A DNA stretch of 64,000 nt from Haplosporangium gracile. Its lineage: Eukaryota; Mortierellomycota; Mortierellomycetes; Mortierellales; Mortierellaceae. The notes under the pieces are model-generated. The model ran no database searches and was not told where the DNA came from. It worked only from the letters and a program-made list of their open reading frames with translations. The stretch spans positions 1,755-65,754 of the forward strand of contig JAAAUF010000041.1 in the NCBI GenBank assembly GCA_015499985.1. The letters run 5' to 3'. Of this stretch, positions 50,044 through 61,569 are shown one piece after another (the first letter of the stretch is position 1; each line of letters begins with the position of its first letter). The position numbers and the translations under genes were made by a program.

Positions 50044-52895
50044 ATGCGTATCTTCACCAAAGAAACCAACATCACCCCTCAAATTGGTACATACTCCTTC
50101 TCGACTTATTGAAAAGGCATCTTTCTGGCTATTCTCTTGGCAACGGAGACTCTACTCATCTGGACCTAATTCCTGTTCCCTGATTCAATTTCTCATTCCT
50201 TTCCTTTCCTTTCCCTTCTCTCTTGTCTATTCTTTTCAATAGAGATCCTCTGCTCTCAGACCACGTTCTCGACGTGGAGCTCCCTGCGCCTCCTGTGCGC
50301 CTCCGTCAACTCTGTTGACGATGGGTAAGTTTCCCAGGAACCATTTGGGCATCCGAGGAGTCCAGCTCTAAACTGAAGTAACACTGCACGTGATGAATGT
50401 AAATTAGTGGCGTGATTTTAAGGCTAACTTTTATTTTAACTCCTATCTCTTTTCTCGGCATACTCTTTTCTCAGAGCAAAAGAGGCTGCCAAAGCACTGC
50501 GAAAGGCTTTGCGTGAAGATATCCCTCGTCATCAAATGAATGCCATCATTGTAAGTAGAGCAAGTTTTAAATGATATACTCGATTGTTTGTTAGACTTGT
50601 TTGCTTTTGCAGTACGGAACCGCAACAGCCTTGGAGGCGAAGTCAATCATCAAGACCTTATTTTTCTGACTCATGTTTGACTTTGCGCTCACATCCATAT
50701 CGTTCGTTCGTTTCTACAGATCATCCAGGGTTTGGTTGATGGAAGCCGCTCAAGGTTCCTAGGTACAGCATAACAAAAAAACATACAATGTGCCGCAGTC
50801 AACATTGATCTTCGATCTTTTTTTGTTTTTGTTTACTGCATGTAGTTGGTGTCTACACGTGGACAACAGTGGTCTAACCGGCCATGTTTGCCCTTTTCTC
50901 ATTTTGCCTACCTCTCATAGCTCAACTGGCCACTACCAAGTTCGCGGTTGATATCAACCGTGCCGCCTGTTCAAAGGTAACGAACGCTTCCGACCTTGCC
51001 AAGATATTTGACAACTGTTGCCGCATTCCAATCGTCTCACCTCGTCGTCATACTTATTTAAAATAATCTATGTAGACTACCAACCCTCAGGTTAAGCTGT
51101 GCCTTATGGAGAGACTTGGTTCCTGGGCACGTGCATGCTCGTCCGACCCCAGCCTTATCATCATCCCCAATCTTTATAACAGCCTTGTCTACGAACAAGT
51201 TGTTCCTTTTGTAAGTCCTGACCCTGAATATGTTAAGGCCTGAGCATATCTAATGCATCACACGAACTCACTTTTTGATGACTTTTTTTTTTTTGTATGC
51301 CACTGTCTCAATAGTACGATCCATCTGCTCCTGGCCAGTACCCTGCCATTCGGCCCAACGTTGTTGGCAGCCCTTTCGCCTCGCCCACGTCCTCGGCCCC
51401 TCCTTCAAGAGCTGGATCATTCAATCTACGTCCTGTTTCACTGGTACTTGACCGTTACGCTGCATTGGTGTTGTTGGATATTTGCGTATAAATGATTTTA
51501 ACATATCTAACCAATCGCCGTTTTACCGACTCCACTTCATAGACCACTCATGAGGTCCTTCGTCACGTCGAGATGGCCAAGAACAACTCTCAAATGCTCG
51601 CCGAGACGGTCTCGTTTACGGACCCTGATGCCGCTACGAAAGACGAACTCAGCCTGATCAAGGTACCATAATACAACGCGATGATTACTAGAAATAAGTC
51701 AAGGCGTGCTCGCTCCTGTTGTTCACTATATTCACATTTAATACTGTACCTTAAATAACAGGAGTTTTTCAAGGAATGCATGGAGTTGCAGCGCGACACT
51801 CAGACGTACCTAAGCGAGATCACCTCCAAACCCGCATTCGATGAGATCTCCCTCGGTAAGCAGAAAAGTCCGGGAGCAAATCCGAATTATCATCTCTTTG
51901 TGAACCATTCTCTCTACCACATGGTATTAACTTAACGTTTTTTTTTATTTTTTATTTTTACGATAGGCCAACTATTGTATGCCAACGAGGATCTCGTCAA
52001 CGCAATCAAGTGCTATAAAAATTTCATGGAGAAACTCCACCTGAAGCGAGCCCTTCAACGCTCCACCTCCACCATTAATGCCATTACCACAAGCACTACT
52101 CAGGCACCCATCTCTCAAAACTCCTCAGGCTCGTCACCACCATCACCACAACAACCTACTCATACTTCCGCTGACGAGACACACTTTAAGGTCTTGATCG
52201 ACATTGATGGCGCTGGTGTTGGGTCTGGATACAAGAATGCCACCTCAGAGTACCGGGGCCCTTCATCGTCATCATTAGCAGCAGTAGCAGCAGCGACAGC
52301 AACAGCATCTAAAGACAAATCTGTCGCGCTGTCTTCATCTCCTCCTGCGTCGTCTATTGCAGCAGCATCAGCATCATCCGAGCCCTCTTTTGATCCCTTT
52401 GCCGACGATTCACATTTCGTCACTCCTGATTTCGATTCAAATCGTGTTGCCGCTGCCATCAGGAATGGGTAAGTTAAATGCTTGGAAGTGACGAGAAACT
52501 GAGAATTTGAAACGGTGAAGTGGATATGGGTGGTCAACATGTTACTTGCTTACAAATGATTACTCCTCCTCCATCTCACACCATGCATGTATGAATATAA
52601 CAAATCAATTAACCCGACGGCGTCCTTTCTTCTTCCCTATTTCGAAATGTATAGAAAACGCCCGGTTCTGAATGCAAAAGAGGAACCGATGAGTGAGCAG
52701 GAGCGGGATTTGATTCACCTCATCAAGATTCAATCGTTGGCCGAACCCGCACGTATGGAAATTTCTACTGGTACCTCGTCTTCATCATCGTCCTCCGCTG
52801 CCGCTGCTGCCGCCGCTGCTGCAGCTATTGCGGCTGCTCGGCCTGGTGGTGCTGGTGCGCCCACTGCACTTCAGGTTGCCGCGCCAGTTATTTAA
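50044..52895 (+). CDS. VHS-GAT domain adaptor protein (Lsb5/GGA/TOM1-like)
   Basis: 506-residue trafficking adaptor. Eleven exons: 50044-50086, 50243-50324, 50475-50550, 50720-50762, 50921-50976, 51076-51210, 51315-51443, 51543-51662, 51762-51855, 51967-52468, 52655-52895; all junctions keep frame. Residues about 14-150 form a VHS superhelix (SVDDGAKEAAKALRKAL, IIIIQGLVDGSRSRFL, LCLMERLGSWA). Residues about 200-310 form a three-helix GAT bundle (EVLRHVEMAKNNSQMLAE, LIKEFFKECMELQRDTQTYL, LGQLLYANEDLVNAIKCYKNF). VHS-GAT proteins bind ubiquitin, Arf or actin regulators at endosomes and Golgi; the lack of a GAE ear favours an Lsb5-like protein. The C-terminal 200 residues are Ser/Ala-rich and disordered. 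Intron 3 has an in-frame decoy acceptor at 50612. Confidence 0.9.
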
Positions 52896-54812
52896 AATCG
52901 CCACTTTCTTTGTTGCTTCTTCCGTCCCATTTTATTGTTTTTCAGACTAGTTTGTGTTCAATTCATACCCTAAATCGCTAATGTAAACAAACAGATAAGC
53001 ATTTTTTATACTTGACACATGAGATGGAGAGAGATCTGTGTTATCGTCGAGGCCCGATCGATGATGGGAAAACAGGGGAGAGGAGGGAGGATGATCTGTG
53101 GAGAGAAGGAAAGGAAGGGAAAAAAATCGAGGGTGGGTAGGTGAACTGCCTGCTCCTTGGAATGTTCACAAGAAGAACAGAAAAAAAAACCTGGACAAAA
53201 ACAAACACATTTCATGTGTTGATCAAGATGTAAAGTTTTTATCGGTGGGGTAAAATGCGACAGATATCGTATGAAGGAAAAGAAGGAAAGAAAAAGTTGA
53301 GAGCAGTAGCAGAGCTACCCCAACGTTTTTTTTATGGTTTCCCTTGCCGGATGCCCTTAAGGGTTGCCATGTAAGGTTACATGAGGAAGGTATTTGAGAT
53401 CCCGCTCACAGTCCCCCCTATTTCACTTAATCGCAGTCGCACGCGCCCTTTGAGCGAAGGGCAAAGCAACGGTACAGTAGCAACAGCGAGGTACCAAAGG
53501 AGCCAGTCGAAGTTGGCTCAGGTGGCGTTTGCACTGAAGTGTAGAGGTAGGGGGAGAAATCGAAATTTATTCCTGAAGTTGAACAGAAGGAATGGGTTCG
53601 AACTCAAGAGAAACAGCGGGGATAAGGATAGTGGAGAATGAAAAAGAAGTTTGAGGAGGTAAAAAATGAATGAATAGCCAGATCGATCTTGGTAGGTTGG
53701 ATTGGCTTAGCAATTGGACCCCGCAAACGAACGCGGATTATGCAACGGGATAGTAAATAACGAACATGATTTTGGTTCATCCAATTGTGAAGGAGGAAGG
53801 AAGGAGGAAGAAGAAGGACGGAGTGGAGAGAAAGTGAAAGGAAGAAGAATGGAGTAATTGAAATGGATCCTTCCTTGGAAAGAAAATGACAAGTAAGATG
53901 AGCACAAACAGGTGCGAGAGGAGAGAGTGTGCACACACTCTCTCGCGTGGCCATGGACACACACAAAGAAAAAAAAAACGAGGGTTAGAGAGGCACCAGA
54001 AGATGAGGGGAAGAGGAGGGAAAAGGGAATAGAGGATAACAACACAAGAAGTGGCGTCCAAATAAAAACTTGGATAACAAGGTTAGAGTTGTCCTAACAC
54101 ATCTTCTTCTTGTTCGGACATGTGTAGTCAATGAGGGTGGGTTCGGGTTCTCCTTCTTCAGTCAGTAAGTATTTGAATGTGCTGAAAGAGAGAGACAGGG
54201 CGCTTATTTGTTTGTTTTGTTTGTGCTTGACTGGCATGTGTCGAGTGAGGTTGTGAGGTCGTCCATGCCCATGTACTTGTTCCTCGCTTCCTCACTGGAC
54301 CATTTGTTCATCCATGTAGTGTAGTACAAGTGCAAACAACAACAAAGAAAAAAAACCATTACGAACGGAAGACGACGAAGTAAGAACTCCCGCGCGAGAA
54401 GACAGAAAAAAAACTCGCCCATCCTTGTTTGAAGCTTATTGTCGGACATGGAAAGATAGGCCCGTTAGCCTTGTAAATGAGGTCCTTCCTCACTACTCCA
54501 CTCCATTTCGCACACAGTGAATCGGGTCCAGGTCGTTCTTTCTCTATCATCATACTGTAGACCACTGTTGGATCCAAAAGAATGAATGGATGCCCTGCCC
54601 ATGAGGAAGAAGGTTAACAGGACAGCAAGCAGAAATAGCATGTGCATCTTGGTTCACGTTCTCCTTCAACTTAATTGTATAAAAGAAAGCGATTACCTCC
54701 CTCTCCTCCCGACTTTTTTTTTTTTTTTTTTTTTTTGTTCGCTCCACCGACCTTCACCTTCCACCCCCTCTTTCCCTGTTCTCCCTCCCTTCACCGCATC
54801 TTTTTCATCACA
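52896..54812. other. 1.9 kb intergenic region
   Basis: Between the VHS-GAT stop and the permease start. Purine-rich at 53600-54060 and with a T23 run (54714-54736) in the permease leader. An 86-codon frame at 53381-53641 has no recognisable domain. I see no supported gene. Confidence 0.5.
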
Positions 54813-57233
54813 ATGGATAACAACGAAAAGGGTCACCCCGCCGACTACAACGAGGACGAGGCTCGTCTTGCCGGGGTAAATAATTTTTTTTCTTATACTT
54901 GCTTTGCCATTAAGAGATCTCGACATCAGGAACAGCACAACTCTCATGCTCGACAATTACTCATTATGGAATGAGCAACAACAAGAATGAGGACGAAAAG
55001 TACATTCGATACTCACCGTTCTTCTTCCTTCTCTCTTTCAATGTTCCTTGGGTCAATAGCTCGGTTATAAGCAAAACATGAAGTAAGTTTCCTTTTTTCA
55101 CTTCTTCAACGCAGTCCCTGAAATCTCTTGCAGACAGGAAGCAGTACCCTTCCAATCATGCCCGATCGCCCTTGCCATTAAGGCCTATGCACAGAGAGAT
55201 AACAATTCTGAGAGTTAAGGAGACGGACAATAGCAACAAAGTGGCGGCAACCACAGATCGATCCGTCATGGAGTAGCAACATCGATGCGACCCATTGAAC
55301 AATCACACACTTTCATTTTTCTACGCGACCATCTACTAACAAGTCCCCTTTCCCTTGTTTTACCTCTTTGACCCCCACCTTCGAATTTACAGGCGCCAGT
55401 TCTCGGGTCTTCAGAACTTTGGCTTTACTCTCACCAACTCGTCGGTCTTGATCGGAATCGTGCCCTTGTTCACATTCGGAATGAACACCGGAGGGCCCGT
55501 TGCTGCCATCTGGGGCTGGCTCATGGTCGCCTTCTTTGTTATGTTTATCGGTTTGGGCATGGCGGAGATTTGCAGTACCTTCCCCACCGCCGGAGGATTG
55601 TACTTCTGGACCGCCAAACTGTAAGTGTCTCTTGCCATTCGATTGTCTTGATCGGGCTATTGCTAGCCTTTATTTGTTTGTTTGTCTGTTTGGCGTATTG
55701 CATTAGCATGCTTGTTTACGATCAATTTTGTATTTTTTTCCGCCGTTTTTTAACCCTTGTGTTTGTTTATGCTTCTCCTTTTCATCTTTGCAATGACGAT
55801 ATCATAGTGGTGGTCCCAGGTGGGGTCCTATGTTCTCTTGGTACGAGGCCTGGTTCAACATGCTTGGTCAATGTAAGCACTCCTTCTTGTCAATGTTTCT
55901 CTCGCTTTTCAATGCCTTACGCAATGATACCATTTCATCTCTGCCCGCGTCCAATTGCTCCATCTTTGTGAGAATGGAAATACTCACGCACTGTTCGCAA
56001 TCTCATCATTTCTCCCAAATAGTCGCTGGATGCTCTGGATCTGTTCTCGCAGCTGCTACATTCTTGAACACCATGGTCATGGTCTGGAATCCCTCGTACG
56101 AGGTCACCGGCACAAAAAATTTCTACATCATGGCCGTCATGATGGTCCTTGGTGGTCTCATCAACACTGCCGGTGGCCGTGCCTTGAAGGTCGCCTCCTT
56201 GGTCTCGGTCGTCGTCCACATCTTTGGTACCATCGCCATTGTCATTGTCGTCCTTGTCGGTGCCCCCAAGCTCCAGTCCGCCGAGTTTGTCTTCACCGAG
56301 TTCCAGGACCACACCGGCTACACCACCAAATCCAGTGCCAGCCCTGTCCTTGTCTTCTTGCTCGGTCTCTTGCAGTCTCAGTGGTCCATGCTCGGTTATG
56401 ATGCCTCCGCTCACATGTCCGAGGAGACCGAGAAGTCCTATGTCAACGGACCCCGCGGTATTCTCATGTCGATCTTTGCTTCCGTTTGCATTGGTCTCTG
56501 CTTGGCTCTTGCTATGACCTTTGGTATTCAGGACTATGAGACCACCCGTCTCTCTCCTTTGGGAGCTGCCCCCCAGATCTTTGTCGACTGTGCCGGAAAA
56601 ACCGGAGGAAGCATCCTCATCTTCCTCATTGTCTTTGCTGGCTTCCTCTGCGGTATTGCCACCGTCGCTGCCAACTCTCGTATGCTTTACGCCTTTGCCC
56701 GTGATGGTGGTCTCCCCTTCTCCCCTTATTGGACTGTCCTCAACAAGCGCACCCAGATGCCCCTCCGCCTCGTCTGGTTGTCCGTTGTCGTCATCATCAT
56801 CTTGGCCTTGCCCGCCATCGGATCTGCTGCCGTCCTCAGCGCCATCTCTGGTATCTCCATTATCGGATTCACCACCTCGTACGCCATCCCCATCTTGCTC
56901 CGTATCACTGTCGGTGCTGAGAGCTTTGTTCAGCGCGAGTTCAACCTTGGTAGCTGGTCCAAGCCCATCGGTTGGGTTGCCTGCATTTGGACTGCCTTCA
57001 TCTTTATCATCTTCAACTTGCCCCAGTCCTATCCCGTTATTGACATGGAGCTCTTCAACTACACTCCCGCTGCTGTCGGCTTCTTGTTGGTCTTTACCAC
57101 CTCATCGTGGCTCCTGTCTGCCCGTCACTGGTTCAAGGGCCCCGTCTCTGAGATTGCCCTCCAGGAGCTCGACGGCGTTGCCCCTGTTGCTCGCTGTGAT
57201 GAGAAGCAGGAGGTCGTTGAGGAGATCAAGTAA
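54813..57233 (+). CDS. APC-superfamily amino acid/GABA/choline permease
   Basis: Plasma- or vacuolar-membrane transporter of the fungal amino acid/choline (Uga4/Hnm1-like) group, 529 residues with about 12 membrane helices. Exons: 54813-54875, 55060-55082, 55393-55620, 55808-55872, 56023-57233. The second exon is only 23 nt and encodes LGYKQNM plus two bases; with its neighbours it yields the family motif EARLAGLGYKQNMKRQFSGL. Others seen: NFGFTLTNSSVLIGIVPLF, GLGMAEICSTFPTAGGLYFW, WSMLGYDASAHMSEET, NSRMLYAFARDGGLPFSPYW. The C-terminus is acidic (CDEKQEVVEEIK). Exact substrate cannot be read from sequence. Confidence 0.94.
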
Positions 57234-57792
57234 ACTTACTTGGTTGTAATTTGTCTGTATCTCTCGTCATTATTTATTCCCAACTCCCACCATCATTTGT
57301 AATTTCGCCTTAATATTGTATCAATAGTATCTCAACATGCTTCAACCAGCACATCCCTGCATTCAACATGCAGTTCTTTCTTTCTGAAAGAAAAGCACAT
57401 TCAATAAACCAATTGCTTTTTTTTCGATGAAAACTATCCCCATGTGATAAGAAATTGGTGGCGCCTCTCCTTCCTAACATCAACGTCGAATGACATGTAT
57501 GACGCGAGTGAGATAAATTTACACGCCCCCGTTGTCTTCTCGTTCTGTCTTTCAGCATCTCTCTCACGCTCCTCCATTCGCATTTATTCGAAACACGCAC
57601 ACAGCCTTCCTCACAACGCATTCCTTTATAACAACACTACTCCAATCTGCCTGCCACTCCACAACACGAACAAAACCAAAGAAGCGACAACAACGATCTT
57701 TCAAACAGCCTAAACTTCCTTCCCCTTATCATTACGCTGCCATACTCTTCACTTCGCGCCACACACCTGACTTGACGGATAGCTGCAAACAA
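57234..57792. other. Intergenic / promoter of the nucleotidase-like gene
   Basis: 559 bp. The first part is the permease 3' flank (TTGTAAT and AATA-rich), the second a C-rich leader. The downstream reading frame stays open upstream to about 57532 but has no ATG before 57793. Confidence 0.5.
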
Positions 57793-59481
57793 ATGTCCGT
57801 GCCGCACATTCTTCTTTCGGTAGCACGTCCAAATAAGACATATACTTCGCCTATGCGATCAACACTAGCCGCTATAAACTACAGCAGGAGTACGTTCACA
57901 TCGAGCGTTCGCCATGGTCTTCACACGTCCATAAGCGCACTTACTCTCCAACGACCTTTGATTACCTCGACGTCAACTATAACAGCAGCAGCAGCAACAG
58001 CTATACTCTTATTACCATCCTCAGTGCGCGCTCATAACAACAATCGATCCTTTCTATCACTATCTGGCATCACAGATCTTCGACGCCACTCTAGTTCGCT
58101 CAACTCCCCCGCCAACAATGACCAAAAACCACCACTCTTTGCAACCTCTTCTTCCTACCCTGACGACAAGCGGGTCTTCTTCTTTGACATTGACAACTGT
58201 CTCTACCCAAAGACTTCAGGCATCCCTCATCTCATGAAGGCTAGGTATTGTACTAAATAGTATGTCTGGTCGTAAGATAGAAGTAGCCTGCAACTTGAAT
58301 ATTTTAATTAATTGCTTTACCAAATATTGACATTTGGCGACCTTGCATACTTTTGTTGAATAGGATTGAGCAGTACTTTCGGGATTCTGGAATTCCTCAC
58401 GCTGAAGGCATGTTCAATAATGTGTTTTTGTCGTTCAAAGGCATGAAACATAGAGCATAGAAAAGGCTGACTGTAACGAACTATATCTTTTCATTAGTCG
58501 AGAGACTTGCACATCGGTATTATGTGGACTACGGTTTGGCGATTCGTGGACTCGTTGAGAAGCATCCAGGTATATGGCATGCCATTTCTTCTTTGATAAA
58601 CGTTGACGTGAATGAAACTATAGCCTGGAAGTACAACGCACTGAACGTTCCCCTCCTTTTATTTTCATCACTCATTTACGCATCTACAGAGGTAAACTAG
58701 ATACACTTCGCGCATGTGCAATAGGTCAATGCTCGTTATTTTGAATCAAGCTACTCACTCACCTCACTCTGTTTGCTTATGACATTCCGATAGATTGAAA
58801 TTCAGGACTATGGTAAGCTGGCTATAATTCAGGGCAACACGGTCCAAGGTCACAATTATCGCTTATCTGAGAACTAGTAGCTTACTTGAAGACTCTTTTC
58901 CTTCTGTTTGTCATCGTGTAGACAACAAGGTAGATGGCGGGCTTCCGCTGGAAATGCTCCTTACACCAAACCCGGAATTGCACGCCATGATCGAGTCCAT
59001 GAAAGTCGGCAAAAAATGGCTCTTTACCAACGCGGGTGAAAATGTATGTCCTTTTTGTTGTGTTTTCTTGCCTCCAACACATATTCATATTATTTCTATC
59101 CAATCCACTAACATCGTGCTACTTTATAAATTTTCTCTCAATAACCCACACAAGCATGCACGCAGGGTGGTACGGATCCTAGGACTAGAAGGTCTCTTCC
59201 ATGGAATGACATTCTGCAACTACCTCGAACCTCACTTTGTTTGCAAACCCGACCGAAAATCGTTCACAAAGGCCATGCGCGAGGCTGGTGTACAGGACGA
59301 AGATTCGAGTTTGTGCTTCTTTGCAGACGACTCTGCGCCCAATGTCGATATGGCGGTCAAGATGGGATGGACGGCTGTCCATGTAATGGATAGATTCAAG
59401 GATGTGCCGTCGAATTCTGGGCAGCACCAGGTTGAATCTTTGGTGGACCTTCCGACTGTATTGCCGCAGTTTTGGAGGTGA
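57793..59481 (+). CDS. Pyrimidine 5'-nucleotidase-like HAD hydrolase (Sdt1/Phm8 type)
   Basis: Predicted nucleotide monophosphatase of the Sdt1/Phm8 group. Exons in the preferred model: 57793-58244, 58364-58407, 58498-58569, 58690-58691, 58794-58812, 58922-59043, 59155-59481, giving 345 residues. HAD motif I is VFFFDIDNCLYPKTSGI (Asp about 132 and 134). The cap has HRYYVDYGLAIRGLV. Motif II is WLFTNAG, motif III Lys is in CKPDRKSF, and motif IV is CFFADDSAPNVDMA. Two junctions are unusual: exon 2 ends at a GC donor, and the frame between GLVEKHP and EIQDYD needs either a 2-nt exon (58690-58691) or retention of 58570-58689, which would add 40 residues absent from the family. The N-terminal 125 residues are an extension; an alternative ATG at 57853 opens a basic, Ser-rich stretch that might be a mitochondrial presequence. 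Confidence 0.88.
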
Positions 59482-59902
59482 GGAATAGGTACGACTGATG
59501 ACAATGCATGTTAAGGCATTAATTGACGAAGAATAAACAGAAGGTCTATTGGAGGGAATTGTTTCCGCGACTAATTGTTTGTGAATTTATTTCAAAAAAA
59601 GTCTTTCAAGTGTAGCACTTTACAACTTCATATACGACCTTCTTGCTGTTCAGGGCCATAGGAAAAAAAGGGAAAAAAAAAACAAAGTACATCTCACAAA
59701 GTGGGTACTTTAAACCCCCAGCAAACACAAGGGGTACAATCTAAAAGGAGGAAGTATTATTCATAAAAGGAGAGGAGGGGAGAGAGATCATCGTAGAGAG
59801 AGGGTGCGCGCGTTGTGATGAGAAAAAACAAGAAAAAGAACAAAGAAAGCAAAAAAGGGTTTGTGATGTGGAAGATTTCGGAAACTAGCAGAAAGAAAAA
59901 AT
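59482..59902. other. Convergent 3' spacer
   Basis: 421 bp between the stops of the nucleotidase-like gene (+) and COX5 (-). Purine-rich near 59690-59870. I see no gene. Confidence 0.5.
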
Positions 59903-60778
59903 TTAATTCTTGGAGCTGGAGACGAAACCAGTGCCCTTGTAGCCCTCAGAGGCAACACCGGAGATGGGGTTGATCTTGTTGGCGCGAGCATACTCGTTAG
60001 AAGCCTCCTGCCACTCCTTGGTCATGGTCGAGGGCTTCTCACCGCCTATGATAGATGTAAGCAAACGTGTGTGGAATAAAATATGCATAATTAGTATGCA
60101 AGAAAATATTTTTATAAAACGCGATAGACAATACCAGCAGCAAAAGATAAATACCCTTGGAGCGGATCCAGAGGAAGAGAGTGCCAGCGGCACCGACGAC
60201 GGCGGTGGTACCGACAACGACCTTGAGGGTGTGTCCGGGTCCGGTGAGGGGAGTGCGGGCACCGTGGGGGCCGAAAGCAACCCAGTAGGCTAATTTTTGG
60301 AGTAGGATGATCAGATAATAGGGTTGTCAGCAACATGCATGGTCTCAGTTGATATGCAGCATCTTCTTTTGTCCCATGTTCATCCACAGAGAGCCATTTG
60401 TTACGCCTCCCATATGCTTCCGGCGGTCCCGAATATGGTGCAGTTCCTGAATATGCACTGTTCCAGTTGTGTCCTATTTTTCGTTTATCCGCTGCTTTGC
60501 TTGCTTCCTGTTCTCCTGCATAGAAAAGAAGAAATAAACAAAAGAAAAAAAAAGGCGTTGTGTGATTCCGTACCAGCCTTCTTCTGCTCAGCGGTCATCT
60601 TGGTCCATTCGCCGGCCTGGATCTGCTCAAGGTGCTTGGCGACGGAGGATTGCTCCTGGGCAGAGAGAGTAGCCCAGCGGGACTCGATGTTCTGGAGCTG
60701 GACAGCGGGGGTGGCCGAGGTGGAGGCGCAGCGGCGCTGGATGATGCGGACGGCGGGGCGGGCGAGAGCGCGGATCAT
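59903..60778 (-). CDS. COX5: Cytochrome c oxidase subunit 5 (COX IV family)
   Basis: Nuclear-encoded subunit of respiratory complex IV in the inner mitochondrial membrane. 160 residues in three exons: 60778-60574, 60289-60155, 60045-59903 (both junctions phase 1). The basic presequence MIRALARPAVRIIQRRCAST is a clear matrix signal. The mature part has the COX IV helical region (RWATLSAQEQSSVAKHLEQI, GEWTKMTAEQKKAAYWVAFG), one transmembrane helix (about 93-113, VVVGTTAVVGAAGTLFLWI) and the family-type tail TMTKEWQEASNEYARANKINP. Divergent from the Ubp3-like gene. Confidence 0.93.
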
Positions 60779-61569
60779 GGTCGGTTATGCGGTTTGCGAG
60801 GTTGTTGTTGGTGAGCGGAATGATCCAATGGTTGCTGGTGTGTTGAATAAAGGATCAGTGAATCTCCTCCTAACAGGAAAAAATCGGGTGACGTCACTAC
60901 GCACAAAGACGCTTTATTCCTTCATCAGTTCCTGTACACTAACACTTCTTCTATCATCGCCCTCCATCGCTTATTTTGCCACCAACCTCATCCTTTCTCA
61001 TCAAGCATCGTCATCACTATTCTTGGGGCTTCTTCTTACTTCCCTTCTCTCCTTCCTCCTTTCATCATCGTCTTTTCATACATACACCCCTGACTCGCTT
61101 TTTGTATTTCTAAGAAAAAAAGTTGATCCACCGAAACGAACCCCTTCCTTTCCTTCCTTTTCAATCTTCTTTGTCTCCACTACTCCTTCTTTTTCCTTTG
61201 TCGTTTCCGTTGTAGTCTGTTGTCGTTGTTTTTTATTGTCTGTTCTCTCATCGTATCGTTGTCCTTTCGTCGTTGCCTTTCTTTGTACATAGTGTATTTC
61301 TTTTCTTCTTTTTACCCTACATTTCTTTCTTTAAAAAGTCCCTTCCTTCTGGCCCTTGTTTTTCACAACGCTTTTACTACTTAACCCTTTCACCCTCCCC
61401 ACTCCAACTAGCCAACTTACCAGCAAACAACACTACACCCCCTCTCCTACACAACTTGAACCTAACTCCACGAAACTTGTTAGCAAACCTACACTTTTCT
61501 ATCAAGCAAGCTTCAGTAAACGCATAACTCGACAATCTCGATCAGTCAACCTCATCCGTTACTTACTCG
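60779..61569. promoter_or_regulatory. Divergent promoter region, COX5 / UBP3
   Basis: 791 bp between outward-facing starts. A CCAAT box lies at 60825-60829, about 47 bp upstream of the COX5 ATG. A perfect palindromic TGACGTCA (CRE/ATF-type) lies at 60889-60896. The UBP3 side is a long C/T-rich leader (60940-61460). Motif identity is directly seen; function is inferred. Confidence 0.55.

Noticed and set aside
53590..53612. GGTTCGAACTC resembling a tRNA B box
   Set aside because: No matching A box at the right distance and no cloverleaf could be folded around it.
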